Assembly (NCBI RefSeq): GCF_023156245.1 | Contig: NZ_JAKZAH010000010.1 | Location: 1 to 64,000, forward strand | Direction of reading: 5' to 3' | Length of the DNA: 64,000 bases | Source: Marinobacter bryozoorum | Lineage (GTDB): Bacteria; Pseudomonadota; Gammaproteobacteria; Pseudomonadales; Oleiphilaceae | Shown: positions 27,088 through 36,347 of the stretch, piece by piece | Numbering within the stretch: position 1 is the stretch's first letter | How the letters are laid out: every line of letters starts with the position of its first letter | Notes under the pieces: generated by a model | The model's input: the letters and a program-made list of their open reading frames with translations, nothing else | Told to the model about the DNA's origin: nothing | Databases searched by the model: none | Program-made: the position numbers and the translations under genes

Positions 27088-28161
27088 ATGAGTGACAGCA
27101 GTAACACGCAAGCCAGCCAATCTGACCGCAGAACGGATTTTGAACCAGCCGCCCTGGTCGCCTACCTGGGCAAACAGTACCCGGACATGGCCCCGCTGGA
27201 TGCCGGGCAGGTTGAGATCACGCCTATCTCGGGCGGTCAGTCAAACCCCACGTATTTCGTGACCGTTGGGGAGCGCAGGCTGGTTCTGCGCAAGGCACCC
27301 AATGGCGAACTGCTGCCCGGCGCTCACCGGGTCGACCGGGAATACCGCATCATGGATGCCCTGTCCGGCTCCGGGGTACCAGTACCTGACATGGTGCGCC
27401 TGGAAGAAAACAAGGCCGTGCTGGGCGCTCCCTTCTACCTGATGCAGCGCCTGGATGGTCAGGTGTTCCATGAAAGCACCCTGCCCGACCATGATCCCGA
27501 GGCCCGGACAGCTATCTACAGGCACAAGGCCCAGGTGCTGGCAAATTTGCACCGGGTAAACCTGGCGGAAAAAGGCCTGGAGGATTATGGCCGCACCGGA
27601 CCTTTCTTCTCTCGCCAGATCCACCGCTGGACCAAGCAGTGGGAGCTGTCCAAGACCCGGGAAATCCCCGAAATTGACCAGCTGGCAAAGTGGCTGGCAG
27701 AAAATGATGACGGCGATGAGACCTCCACCCTGGTCCACGGTGACTACCGCATTGGCAACCTGATGCTGCACCCCAGCGAGCCCCGTATCGTCGGTGTGCT
27801 GGACTGGGAGCTGTCCACCCTGGGCCACCCACTGGCAGACCTGGCCCATGCCACCGCCATGTGGCACATCACACCGCAAGAGTACGGCGGCCTGATGGGC
27901 GCCGACCTGAAGGCCCTAGGCATTCCCGAACGCCAGCAATTTGAAGAAGCCTACCTGGAGGCGGCCGGGTTCAGTAACGGACTGACCACCTTCCACCATG
28001 CCTTCGCCCTGTTCCGCTGGGCCGTGATTTTCCAGGGCATCGCCAAGCGCGCCGAGTCCGGTAACGCCGCCTCTGAGAATGCTGCCACCGTCGGCGCCCT
28101 CGCCGTTGCCCTTGGGCGCCGGGGGGCTGAGTTGTTGTCGGGCGACCAAGGCCCGCGTTGA
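27088..28161 (+). CDS. APH-family phosphotransferase, second copy
   Basis: A 357-aa APH-fold kinase with HGDYRIGN (217-224, catalytic Asp219) and LDWELS (metal Asp239). The ATG at 27088, with AAGGG upstream, gives the usual length; a TTG further upstream is unlikely. It is followed 73 bp later by a thiolase in the same direction. It is a distant paralogue of the kinase at 4954. If acyl-CoA-linked APH proteins act as 4-hydroxyacyl-CoA kinases, this may be a second such enzyme or a different specificity. Confidence 0.8.
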   Translation: MSDSSNTQASQSDRRTDFEPAALVAYLGKQYPDMAPLDAGQVEITPISGGQSNPTYFVTVGERRLVLRKAPNGELLPGAHRVDREYRIMDALSGSGVPVPDMVRLEENKAVLGAPFYLMQRLDGQVFHESTLPDHDPEARTAIYRHKAQVLANLHRVNLAEKGLEDYGRTGPFFSRQIHRWTKQWELSKTREIPEIDQLAKWLAENDDGDETSTLVHGDYRIGNLMLHPSEPRIVGVLDWELSTLGHPLADLAHATAMWHITPQEYGGLMGADLKALGIPERQQFEEAYLEAAGFSNGLTTFHHAFALFRWAVIFQGIAKRAESGNAASENAATVGALAVALGRRGAELLSGDQGPR

Positions 28162-28234
28162 CCAGTCCTGTGGACCGAAAACCGACAAAGCCGATATTCT
28201 GCAATCAGACTTCGAACACCAAAGGTAAGACGCC

Positions 28235-29407
28235 GTGACCAACGATCCCATTGTAATTACCAGCATGGCCCGCACCCCCATGGGGGGCTTCCAGGGCGAC
28301 CTGAAAAGCCTGTCCGGCACGGACCTGGGCGCAGCGGCCCTGAAGGCCGCCATCGAACGCTCGTCCCTGGGTAGCAAGGACGTAAGTGAAGTGATGATGG
28401 GCAACGTGCTGCCCGCCGGCCTGGGCCAGGCGCCGGCACGCCAGGCGGCCCTGGGCGCCGGGCTGGACCTGTCGACGCCCTGCACCACCATCAGCAAGGT
28501 GTGCGGCTCCGGCATGAAGGCGGCCATGCTGGCCCATGACCTGATTACCGTGGGCAGCGCCAATATCATCGCGGCCGGCGGCATGGAAAGCATGACCAAT
28601 GCGCCCTACCTGGTACCGAAGATGCGCAACGGTGCGCGTCTCGGCCACGCCGAGATGCTGGACCACATGTTCTTCGACGGACTGGAAGACGCCTACGAGA
28701 AGGGCCGGCTGATGGGCACCTTCGCCGAGTCCTGCGCAGACCACTACAGCTTCACCCGGGAGCAGCAGGATGAGTACGCCCTGGCCTCCCTGGACCGGGC
28801 CCTGAAGGCCATCGAGAAGGGGCATTTCCGCAACGAAATTGCCGCCGTGGATACTGGCCGGGACACGGTGGACACCGACGAACAACCGGGCAAGGCCCGG
28901 CCCGAGAAGATCCCCACCCTCAAACCCGCCTTCCGCAAGGACGGCACCGTAACCCCGGCCAATGCTTCCTCCATTTCAGACGGCGGCGCGGCCCTGGTGC
29001 TGATGCGGCAGTCGGAAGCCGAGAAACGGGGCCTGAAACCCCTGGCTGCCATTCGCGGCCACAGCAGCCACGCCCGGGCGCCGGAATGGTTCACCACCGC
29101 ACCGGTGGGCGCCATCGGTCAGCTGATGGAAAAGACTGGCTGGAATGTGTCGGATGTGGATCTGTTTGAAATCAACGAAGCCTTCGCGGTGGTCCCGCTG
29201 GCCGCCATGAGGGAACTGGACATTCCCCATGACAAGGTCAACGTCCACGGCGGCGCCTGCGCGCTGGGTCACCCGCTGGGAGCATCCGGGGCACGTATTA
29301 TCGTGACCTTGCTGGGCGCCCTGGAGACCTATGACCTGAAGCGGGGTGTGGCGTCACTGTGTATTGGTGGCGGTGAGGCTACGGCGATTGCGGTGGAGCG
29401 GTTGTAA
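28235..29407 (+). CDS. Acetyl-CoA C-acyltransferase (thiolase)
   Basis: A 390-aa thiolase with nucleophile Cys90 in KVCGSGMK, His346 in GHPLG and Cys376 in SLCIGGGEA. It splits a 3-ketoacyl-CoA with CoA to release acetyl-CoA or propionyl-CoA. The start is GTG with AAAGGTAAG ahead. It is the only thiolase of the palindrome-controlled set, so it should close the beta-oxidation cycle of this island. Confidence 0.92.
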   Translation: MTNDPIVITSMARTPMGGFQGDLKSLSGTDLGAAALKAAIERSSLGSKDVSEVMMGNVLPAGLGQAPARQAALGAGLDLSTPCTTISKVCGSGMKAAMLAHDLITVGSANIIAAGGMESMTNAPYLVPKMRNGARLGHAEMLDHMFFDGLEDAYEKGRLMGTFAESCADHYSFTREQQDEYALASLDRALKAIEKGHFRNEIAAVDTGRDTVDTDEQPGKARPEKIPTLKPAFRKDGTVTPANASSISDGGAALVLMRQSEAEKRGLKPLAAIRGHSSHARAPEWFTTAPVGAIGQLMEKTGWNVSDVDLFEINEAFAVVPLAAMRELDIPHDKVNVHGGACALGHPLGASGARIIVTLLGALETYDLKRGVASLCIGGGEATAIAVERL

Positions 29408-29667
29408 TCGTCAGGCTGGTTTGCTGCCACCCCCCGACTCCTTGTTAACACGGGGGCTTGGCAGAAAATTACAGCTCGACCAACATCCACTTGCCGCTGC
29501 GAGCTTCCTCCTGCGATTACAGCTCTTTATCAATAGTCTAAAACGCCGCTGGTCCACCACTACCCTTGGCATTCCATGGCATTGATTCTCTAATTTTTAA
29601 CTGAAGGCTCAGGCTCATTCCGAGGATGCGGAAAATACTCAACCACTTCATTCATCAGTCTCCTCTC
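29408..29667. other. Intergenic gap, no feature seen
   Basis: This 260-bp stretch after the thiolase is more AT-rich towards its right end, which marks the border with the toxin-like segment. I see no gene, clear promoter or terminator in it. Confidence 0.4.
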
Positions 29668-29955
29668 TCAGCGATCGCCTGATTGAAAGATGCTTCTTTT
29701 AGCTTGCTCTTCGTGCTGTAGATGCTCAACCAGGTCACTCCACCCAGCGTTTTCCAAATCCCCATAAGAAGCATCTTGCAGCGACTCAGCCTCGTCCATT
29801 AAAGGAGGCCCTCCTTTTACTGCATTTTCCGGAGAATCCCATTGGGATTCGCAATCGTCACAAATTACTAGCAGCATCTCTCGGGCAGGATCTTTAACAA
29901 CGATCAATTCACCTTGGCGGCAAACAGGGCACTCACCAATGCTAATTAAGCTCAT
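29668..29955 (-). CDS. Small zinc-ribbon protein, possible immunity protein
   Basis: A 95-aa acidic protein with two cysteine pairs, Cys9/Cys12 (CPVC) and Cys32/Cys35 (CDDC), 20 residues apart, as in a zinc ribbon. The rest is unassigned. Its ATG shares a base with the stop of the toxin-like gene (TAATG), a coupling common for toxin and immunity genes. Base composition is AT-richer than the surrounding island. I do not recognise a family; the immunity role rests on position and size. Confidence 0.55.
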   Translation of the reverse strand: MSLISIGECPVCRQGELIVVKDPAREMLLVICDDCESQWDSPENAVKGGPPLMDEAESLQDASYGDLENAGWSDLVEHLQHEEQAKRSIFQSGDR

Positions 29956-30782
29956 TATTCACCTCCTAAAAGCGGGAATTCATAGTTTTTCGGTAACGGA
30001 GGGGTGCCGCCGGATGGATAAGCAGTGACAACCCGATTCGTTCCTTTCTCGGTAATAATGGTCACGTGATTGAAATTTTGTAACTGGCCCCCGGCTCCTC
30101 CAGCAAAACCCGAATTGTCTCGTGGAACCACATAGATATCACGATTTCCTACGGTAATGGGTGTTACATCACCAGACTTCGCTTTTCTCCAAGCATCGTT
30201 AACTACCTCCACTGCATTGCCATAAAATACACCCTGATTCGGTTTATTTAGATTAAGCGATCCATGATTCCGAGACACATGATGCGCGGCATCACCGCCA
30301 GTTCGCGGACTCTTTCTCGTCCAGTCAAGCAACTGAATTCCATCGGGAATTTTTCTGGCGACCACTATGCTTGCCAGAGCCGGCGTAATTTCCCCTGCAG
30401 CCCGGCCGTCACCACCCAACGCATCTACCACCTTGCTACCCAAGGCTCGGAAACTCTCGCCGATCCCCTGCCAGTACTCGGCGACTTTCGGGTTCATGCC
30501 CTTGGGCGACAGCGCAGACATCAGGCCTACGGTGTTGCCTATGAAGCTTCCAAAGTTTTCGACCGGTTTGAACACGGGGTACATGACATTACCCCAGCCA
30601 GATGTAGTGTCGTACAGCTCGGTCTGCTCGGCGGCAATGTCCGATGAGATTGCTGAAACGGTGTCCGTCAGCCCACTCGCGTAGTCCTCTCCCCAACTGC
30701 GAGGCCTGTTCGCCGGCCTGTGGCCCGAGACCCTGGGTCGTTCCATCCGGAGGCCCGGTCCGTTCAGGACACCGATATCCAA
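29955..30782 (-). CDS. Toxin-like protein, C-terminal part of a split gene
   Basis: A 275-aa frame whose last 100 residues (VSRNHGSL, then NHVTIITEKGTNRVVTAYPSG) look like the C-terminal nuclease domains of polymorphic toxins with a barnase/EndoU-like fold. The middle has a hydrophobic stretch. It opens with TTG, preceded by AGGGGAGG. Upstream, in the same frame and separated by one TGA, lies a 112-aa frame (30816-31154), so this may be the rear of one broken gene or a separately restarted protein. No Rhs or secretion domains are nearby. Assignment is tentative. Confidence 0.5.
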   Translation of the reverse strand: MDIGVLNGPGLRMERPRVSGHRPANRPRSWGEDYASGLTDTVSAISSDIAAEQTELYDTTSGWGNVMYPVFKPVENFGSFIGNTVGLMSALSPKGMNPKVAEYWQGIGESFRALGSKVVDALGGDGRAAGEITPALASIVVARKIPDGIQLLDWTRKSPRTGGDAAHHVSRNHGSLNLNKPNQGVFYGNAVEVVNDAWRKAKSGDVTPITVGNRDIYVVPRDNSGFAGGAGGQLQNFNHVTIITEKGTNRVVTAYPSGGTPPLPKNYEFPLLGGE

Positions 30783-30815
30783 GAACTCCGCCTCCCCTTC
30801 TGGCGGGCCGTCATT

Positions 30816-31154
30816 TCAGAGACCCGAAATATTCCGCTCCAGGTTAGGCTCGAGATAAACAAACAGTTCACCCCGATGGATCTTGTCCGTCAGGTCGGAA
30901 ACCAGTTCATTGAGATTGCGCGGGCGGGTCCAGGGCTTCTGGAAAACCAGTTGCCAGACGTCGAGCAGACGGTAATTGAAGGGGTCGCCGGTGACTGACC
31001 GGGTCAGGCGTAGCAGGTGGTCGCGGGCGTAGGCGCGGTCATGGTGGAAGGCCAGGCGGGGGCCCTCGAAGAAATCGTCGCCGTGGTAACGCCGGGTGAA
31101 CGAATAGATACGGCCCAGCGGGCCCACTATGCGGATGGGGTCCTGGTATAACAT
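30816..31154 (-). pseudogene. N-terminal part of the split toxin-like gene
   Basis: A 112-aa frame beginning MLYQDPIRIVGPLGRIYSF and ending at a TGA (30816-30818). Reading through that stop continues in frame into the toxin-like frame after 11 sense codons. I take the two as one original gene of about 400 aa with a nonsense change, though I cannot exclude a genuine separate protein. I do not recognise the N-terminal domain. It is full of His/Arg/Tyr (RYHGDDFFEGPRLAFHHDR). Confidence 0.45.
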
Positions 31155-31291
31155 CCCTGTCGTCCCTGTGTGGATTGCTTCCCTTGATGCACTGGCCCGA
31201 ATCCTTGCTGGCCAGTGCCCTTATGAAACCCTTTTACCCGTGTATCGTCAAGATCACAGGCAGACCGGTTCCACCGTTCGGAAAAGCGATT

Positions 31292-31329
31292 CCCGCTTCA
31301 GCCCCTCACTCCGGGGGAGCAGAAGCGGG
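31292..31329 (-). terminator. Stem-loop after the crotonase operon
   Basis: Eight-bp perfect arms CCCGCTTC / GAAGCGGG with a further inner C-rich/G-rich pairing lie 7 bp beyond the crotonase stop codon, and a short T-run (CTTTTCC) follows on the minus strand. A second perfect 9-bp hairpin (GCACTGGCC / GGCCAGTGC) is at 31189-31218. Confidence 0.5.
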
Positions 31330-31335
31330 TGGTAC

Positions 31336-32160
31336 TCAAACCTCAGGATCAGCAAACTTCGGTGCCCGCTTCTCCAGGTTGGCGTAGATTGCCTCGACCT
31401 GGTTGGCGCTACCGATAATACGATCCTGCTCCCGGGACTCTTCCAGCAGGATGCGGGCGGCGTGCTCCTGCGGGGTGATGGCATTGTTGAGCATGCGCTT
31501 CATGGCACGGATGGCGTCCGGGCTCTTGCCGGCGATGGTCTGGGCCATGGCCAGGGCTTCCTCCCTGGGGTTGCCGCCGATGTGAGTGGCCATACCCAGC
31601 TCCCAGGCCTCCTGGCCGGTCAGCACACGACCGGTGTAGCACAGCTCACGGAATACATCGGGGCGCACCAGTTCATTAAGCAGCACCATGCCACCCATAT
31701 CCGGCACCAGGCCCCATTTGATTTCCATCACTGCCCACTGGGAGTCCGGCGTCGCAAAGCGGATATCGGCGCCGAGCGCAACCTGCAGGCCACCACCAAA
31801 GCACACACCATGCACGGCGGCAATCACTGGCACCGGCATTTCCCGCCAGACCATGGCCACGTACTGGGCCAGGTTGGAGTCACCGTGGGTGCGGGGCTCC
31901 AGGCCATTGCCGCCGACACCGGCACCGCCACCCTCGGCCATTTTCGAGAAGTTCCCCATATCCAGGCCCGCACAGAAGCAGCGGCCTTCACCGCTGATCA
32001 CCACGGCCCGCAGGGTGGGGTCTTTCTTCAGTTCCTCGCCGACGTTGGCCAGGTTGGTAAACATGCCGGTGTCCAGCGCGTTCATCTTGTCAGGGCGGTT
32101 CAGGCGAACCTCCACCACACCTTCCCATTCGGTACGAATGACCTGTACGGTTTCGGACAT
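31336..32160 (-). CDS. Crotonase family protein, isomerase-like
   Basis: A 274-aa crotonase with CFCAGLD and GVCFGGGLQVALGADIR for the oxyanion hole. The first hydratase Glu is replaced by Gln (GGGLQ), while the second is kept in VMEIKWGLVPDMGG, with an Asp nearby. This pattern is closer to dienoyl-CoA or enoyl-CoA isomerases than to hydratases. A Gly-rich insert occurs around residue 80. It is third in an operon with a DECR-like SDR and another crotonase, which fits the handling of double bonds in unsaturated acyl-CoA. Confidence 0.75.
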   Translation of the reverse strand: MSETVQVIRTEWEGVVEVRLNRPDKMNALDTGMFTNLANVGEELKKDPTLRAVVISGEGRCFCAGLDMGNFSKMAEGGGAGVGGNGLEPRTHGDSNLAQYVAMVWREMPVPVIAAVHGVCFGGGLQVALGADIRFATPDSQWAVMEIKWGLVPDMGGMVLLNELVRPDVFRELCYTGRVLTGQEAWELGMATHIGGNPREEALAMAQTIAGKSPDAIRAMKRMLNNAITPQEHAARILLEESREQDRIIGSANQVEAIYANLEKRAPKFADPEV

Positions 32161-32189
32161 TGCAATTTCCTCAATAACAGCAGGCCTGC

Positions 32190-33077
32190 TCAGGTAGAGC
32201 GCTTGGCCTTGTCCTGGTTGTTGACTTCAGTAATCGCTTCACGTGCGCGACGCCACTCGTCATCGCCCCACGCCGACAGGGCGGAGAAGTTGGCACCGTC
32301 GGCCTGGTACTGGCCACCGTCGATCGCTATGGTCTGGCCGTTGACGTATTCGGCACCCGGCCCCAGCAGGAACACGGCCAGGTTGGCCAGTTCGGGATAG
32401 CGGCCAGGCCGGCCCATGGGGCTGTCGCCCAGATCCATCTCGCCCAGCGGACCCAGGCGCTTGCTCATACCTTCGGTGGGGAACAGCCCCGGCGCGATGG
32501 CGTTCAGGCGGATGCCCCGGTTGCCCCACTCTACCGCAAGTGACTGGGTCATGGCATTAATGCCGGCCTTGGACATCGCCGAAGGCACCACAAACGGTGA
32601 GCCGTTCCAAACCCAGGTGGTTACAATGGACACCACCGATGCCGGCTTGCCCTCCGCCAGCCAGCGCTCGCCGCAGCTCTGGGTGACCAGGAAACTGCCC
32701 CGGAACACGATATTGGCGACGGCATCAAAAGCCCGGTGGGAAAGGTCCTCGGTACGACTGACGAAGTTGCCGGCCGCGTTGTTGACCAGGCCAGTCAATG
32801 CACCGCCGTCATCCCAGATCTGCTGGACCATTTCATCAATGGCCTCCGCGCTGCGGATATCACAGGGAATGGGGCTCACCTTGCCGCCGTGGCGCTCCAT
32901 CAATTCATTGGCAGTTTCTTCCAGAACGCTGCCACGGCGGCCGCAAATATAGACGTGTGCCCCGAGAATCAGGCACGCCTCCGCCATTTCCTTGCCCAGG
33001 CCTGTGCCGCCACCGGTCACCAGGATGCGCTCGCCCTTGAGAAGGCCTTCGCGGTACATCAGTTCTTCAGCTTTCAT
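32190..33077 (-). CDS. SDR protein, 2,4-dienoyl-CoA reductase-like
   Basis: A 295-aa SDR with TGGGTGLG (21-28) and NNAAGNF. The usual catalytic Tyr of YxxxK is Ser here (SAMSKAG), as in the peroxisomal-type dienoyl-CoA reductases that use a different acid. The NNAAGNF segment and C-terminal part also resemble that group. It would reduce 2,4-dienoyl-CoA to an enoyl-CoA with NADPH. Its ATG overlaps the stop of the preceding crotonase (ATGA). Another SDR function cannot be ruled out. Confidence 0.75.
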   Translation of the reverse strand: MKAEELMYREGLLKGERILVTGGGTGLGKEMAEACLILGAHVYICGRRGSVLEETANELMERHGGKVSPIPCDIRSAEAIDEMVQQIWDDGGALTGLVNNAAGNFVSRTEDLSHRAFDAVANIVFRGSFLVTQSCGERWLAEGKPASVVSIVTTWVWNGSPFVVPSAMSKAGINAMTQSLAVEWGNRGIRLNAIAPGLFPTEGMSKRLGPLGEMDLGDSPMGRPGRYPELANLAVFLLGPGAEYVNGQTIAIDGGQYQADGANFSALSAWGDDEWRRAREAITEVNNQDKAKRST

Positions 33078-33901
33078 GATTGTTCTCCTTCGGGAGCATA
33101 GTGGGGTTCACGTTTTTCAAGGAAGGCACTGACACCCTCACGGAAGTCATCGTCCTGCACACACAGGATCTGGTTACGGTCTTCCATGGCGACAACCGCA
33201 TCCAGGCCCTGGGCGTCGATTGCCAGCCCAAGCGCTTCCTTGGTCAGCCTCAGCCCCAGTGGCGTGGCTCGCAGCATGTCGGCAACCAGCCCTTCCGCGT
33301 GTTCATGAAGTTGCTCCAGGGGGGCAACCTGGCTGGTGAGTCCCAGCTCCCGTGCCCGCTCCGCCTCAATAAAGCGACCGGTCAGCAGGTATTCTGCGGC
33401 CACCGACGCACCCACCATGCGTGGCAGGAAATAGCTCACGCCCACATCACAACCACTGAGTCCCAGTTTGATGAAGGCCGCATTCATGCGGGCATCGGGC
33501 GTCAGCAAGCGGATATCACTGGCCAGGGCAATGGCAAAGCCGCCACCACTGGCCGAGCCCTGGACAATGCTGATAATTGGCTGCGGGCAGCGACGCATGG
33601 CTACCATGATGTCCCGCACAGCCCGCTGCTCATCCAGTGCGCCGCCAACCCTCGGATTGATCGGGGTCTGGGCCTGCTCCTTGAGGTCCAGCCCGGCGCA
33701 GAAGGCACAACCTTCCGCCGCCAACACCACCACTCGAATATCGCGTCGGTAATAAAGCTCGTTGAAATAGCTTCGCAACGCCTGAATCAGGGGACGATCC
33801 AGGGCGTTCAGTGCATCTGGCCGTGCCAGTGTCAATCGGGCGACACCGCCGGATTCCTCGATTTTCAGGGATGGGATCCCATCTGCTTTGTTGGATGACA
33901 T
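33074..33901 (-). CDS. Crotonase family protein lacking both hydratase glutamates
   Basis: A 275-aa crotonase, first in a three-gene operon. The start at 33901 has GAGGAAA upstream; the open frame runs to 33961 but without support. The oxyanion-hole segments are present (GCAFCAGLDLKEQ and GSASGGGFAIALASDIR), but both hydratase Glu positions are changed (FAIAL and FIKLGLSGCDVG). It is therefore unlikely to be a plain enoyl-CoA hydratase. Isomerase, C-C hydrolase or another crotonase reaction is more likely. Operator site 8 is about 95 bp upstream. Confidence 0.75.
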   Translation of the reverse strand: MSSNKADGIPSLKIEESGGVARLTLARPDALNALDRPLIQALRSYFNELYYRRDIRVVVLAAEGCAFCAGLDLKEQAQTPINPRVGGALDEQRAVRDIMVAMRRCPQPIISIVQGSASGGGFAIALASDIRLLTPDARMNAAFIKLGLSGCDVGVSYFLPRMVGASVAAEYLLTGRFIEAERARELGLTSQVAPLEQLHEHAEGLVADMLRATPLGLRLTKEALGLAIDAQGLDAVVAMEDRNQILCVQDDDFREGVSAFLEKREPHYAPEGEQS

Positions 33902-33996
33902 GAACAGTTTCCTCGCCAACGGCAATGCTGCAGACATGCAGCAAGCCCGGTTATCGAACATTCACTTCATGATCATTTGATGAGCAAGCTTAATCA

Positions 33997-34012
33997 TCGT
34001 CGGAACGGACGA
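33997..34012. promoter_or_regulatory. Operator palindrome, site 8
   Basis: TCGTC-GGAACG-GACGA lies upstream of the crotonase-SDR-crotonase operon and behind the valine operon. It marks the right-hand limit of the palindrome set. Confidence 0.7.
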
Positions 34013-34077
34013 ACCGTTATGGCAGGCTGAAAAAGGCAGGAAAACCGCCTCATCCATGAGGCCAGGCAATAAATCCG

Positions 34078-35226
34078 TCAGAGTATATTCTTGAGCTCGC
34101 GGGCAATCAGCAGGCGTTGCACCTCGCTGGTACCTTCGTAGATCTGGGTGATGCGGGCATCCCGGTACAACCGCTCGACCGTATAGTCTTCCAGGTAACC
34201 ATAGCCTCCATGAATCTGGATGGCGTGGGAGCACACCTCCTCTGCCAGCTCGCTGGCAAACAGCTTGGCCTGGGAGGCCTCCGACAGGCAGGGCTGGCCG
34301 GCGGTTTTCAGGCGGGCAGCGTGGACCACCAACAGACGTGCTGCATTGAGGCGGGTATGCATATCCGCCAGCATGTTGGCGATGCTCTGGTGCTCGGTCA
34401 GCGGCACGCCGAACTGCTGCCGCTCGCGGGCGTATCTGAGGGCTGCTTCAAAGGCAGCTCGGGCCACGCCCACTGCCTGCGCGGCGATACCGATACGCCC
34501 CCCTTCGAGGTTGGACAGGGCAATGGACAGGCCCTTGCCACGCTGCCCCAGCAGGTTCGCTTCGGGAATACGGCAGTCGTCCAGGGTGATGGCGCAGGTA
34601 TCCGAGCCACGAATACCCAGCTTGTGCTCCATCCGGTCCACTTTGAAGCCGGGGTTGTCGGTGGGTACCAGGAAGGCAGACAGGCCCCGCTTGCCCTGGT
34701 CCGGGTCGGTCACCGCAAAGACCACGGCAAGTCCGGCCCGCTTGCCATTGGTGATGAACTGCTTGGCGCCATTGAGCACCCACTCGCCGTCCTTCAGCTC
34801 CGCCCGGGTCTTCAGGGCATGGGCCTCGGAGCCAGCCTGGGGCTCGGTCAGGCAGAAGCAGCCAATGGTCTGGCCGCTGGCCAGGGATGGCAGCCACTGC
34901 TTCTTCTGCTCCTCGGTGCCATAGTTGAGTACCGGGGCACAGCCCACGGAGTTGTGGACACTCATCAGGGTGCTGGTGGCACAGCAGCCTGCAGCGACTT
35001 CTTCCACGGCCAGGGAGTAGGCGACGTAGTCCACGAAGCTGCCGCCCCACTCCTCCGGCACCACCATGCCCAGCAGGCCCAGTTCGCCCATCTGCCGGAT
35101 CACGGCGTCATCAATGTAACCGCACTTGTCCCACTCCGCCGCCCGGGGAGCCAGTTCACTCTGGGCAAACTGGCGGGCCATGTCGCGGATCATCCGCTGG
35201 TCTTCGTTGAATTCGATATCCTGCAT
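34078..35226 (-). CDS. Acyl-CoA dehydrogenase of the valine operon
   Basis: A 382-aa acyl-CoA dehydrogenase with the classic catalytic Glu364 in YEGTSEVQ and the segment [16 protein letters not shown]. In operons with mmsA/mmsB it is expected to oxidise isobutyryl-CoA to methacrylyl-CoA. It is the last gene of the five-gene operon, 68 bp after the HIBYL-CoA hydrolase. Short branched substrates are inferred from context. Confidence 0.88.
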   Translation of the reverse strand: MQDIEFNEDQRMIRDMARQFAQSELAPRAAEWDKCGYIDDAVIRQMGELGLLGMVVPEEWGGSFVDYVAYSLAVEEVAAGCCATSTLMSVHNSVGCAPVLNYGTEEQKKQWLPSLASGQTIGCFCLTEPQAGSEAHALKTRAELKDGEWVLNGAKQFITNGKRAGLAVVFAVTDPDQGKRGLSAFLVPTDNPGFKVDRMEHKLGIRGSDTCAITLDDCRIPEANLLGQRGKGLSIALSNLEGGRIGIAAQAVGVARAAFEAALRYARERQQFGVPLTEHQSIANMLADMHTRLNAARLLVVHAARLKTAGQPCLSEASQAKLFASELAEEVCSHAIQIHGGYGYLEDYTVERLYRDARITQIYEGTSEVQRLLIARELKNIL

Positions 35227-35294
35227 GGTGGTATCTCTTGTCTTGTTCTCGTCAGTTCAGGAGGGTCTGGTCTTTCATGACACTGCCATAACCA

Positions 35295-36347
35295 CTAGCG
35301 GCCGGCCTCGTCGAAAAAGACGGAAACCTGTTCCGGCCTCAGTTCATCGATGCTGGCAATACGCCATTTTGGCGACTTGTCCTTGTCCACGATCAGGGCA
35401 CGGATTCCCTCGACGATATCGCCCTTGTCGAACCAGAGGTAATCCAGCGCCAGCTCCAGCTCGAAAGCCTGCGGCAGGGACAAGTCCCGACCGCGACGCA
35501 CCAGCTCCAGGGCCACGGCCATACCGATGGGGGAGCGTCCTTCGATCGCTTTCAGGGTTTCCCTGGCCCAATCCGCAAACTCCGGGCGCTGCTCCTGGCG
35601 AAGGGAGTCACGCACCGCTATGAGATCGGCCTTGGCAAAGTGCTCATCGATGGCCGGTTGCAGCGTGGCAAGCCGGGATTCACCCGGGTCTCCCGACAGG
35701 TCACCCAGTCCGGTTTTTAAGGCTTCATCGCTGCTTGCAACGGTGGCTGCCAGCGCGGTGTCGAGGTTTTCCAGCCGGTCTTCCGGTATGTACAGGTCAG
35801 CGAGGCCAGCGTAGATGGCATCAGCCGCATTGAGTTGCGTACCGGTGACCGCCAGGTATTCCCCGAGCCGGCCTGGCAGACGGCCCAGGAAGTATGTCGC
35901 CCCCACATCCGGAAAGTAGCCGATACCGGTCTCGGGCATGGCCAGCTTCGCCCGGTCACTGACGATGCGCAGGCTGGCGCCCTGGGCCACGCCCATACCG
36001 CCACCCATAACGATACCGTTCATCACCGACAATACCGGCTTGGGGTACTGGTGGATCGCCTGGTCCAGGGAGTACTCTTCCTCGAAGAAGACCCGGTGCA
36101 GGGTGTCGCCGGACTGGTAGCTGTCATAAAGCGCCCGGATATCGCCACCAGCGCAGAATGCCTTGTCGCCGGCGCCAAGGAACACCACTGCGCCGATGGC
36201 ATCGTCACCGGCCCAGTCATCCAGCTGCCGGTGTATCGTCTGTACCATGCCCAGGGTCAGGGCATTCAGGCCCTTGGGCCGGTTCAGGGTCAGGTAGCCG
36301 TAACGACCCCTGACCTCAACCATCACTTCTGGCTGATTGTCACTCAT
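35295..36347 (-). CDS. 3-hydroxyisobutyryl-CoA hydrolase
   Basis: A 350-aa crotonase of the HIBYL-CoA hydrolase type, longer than hydratases, with FCAGGDIRALYDS and GIVMGGGMGVAQGASLRIV plus EVTGIGYFPDVGATYFL-like spacing (METGIGYFPDVGATYFL). It frees 3-hydroxyisobutyrate from its CoA ester, the only known step of valine breakdown that discards CoA. Its ATG overlaps the mmsB stop (ATGA). The neighbours mmsB and mmsA supply the next steps. Confidence 0.9.
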   Translation of the reverse strand: MSDNQPEVMVEVRGRYGYLTLNRPKGLNALTLGMVQTIHRQLDDWAGDDAIGAVVFLGAGDKAFCAGGDIRALYDSYQSGDTLHRVFFEEEYSLDQAIHQYPKPVLSVMNGIVMGGGMGVAQGASLRIVSDRAKLAMPETGIGYFPDVGATYFLGRLPGRLGEYLAVTGTQLNAADAIYAGLADLYIPEDRLENLDTALAATVASSDEALKTGLGDLSGDPGESRLATLQPAIDEHFAKADLIAVRDSLRQEQRPEFADWARETLKAIEGRSPIGMAVALELVRRGRDLSLPQAFELELALDYLWFDKGDIVEGIRALIVDKDKSPKWRIASIDELRPEQVSVFFDEAGR

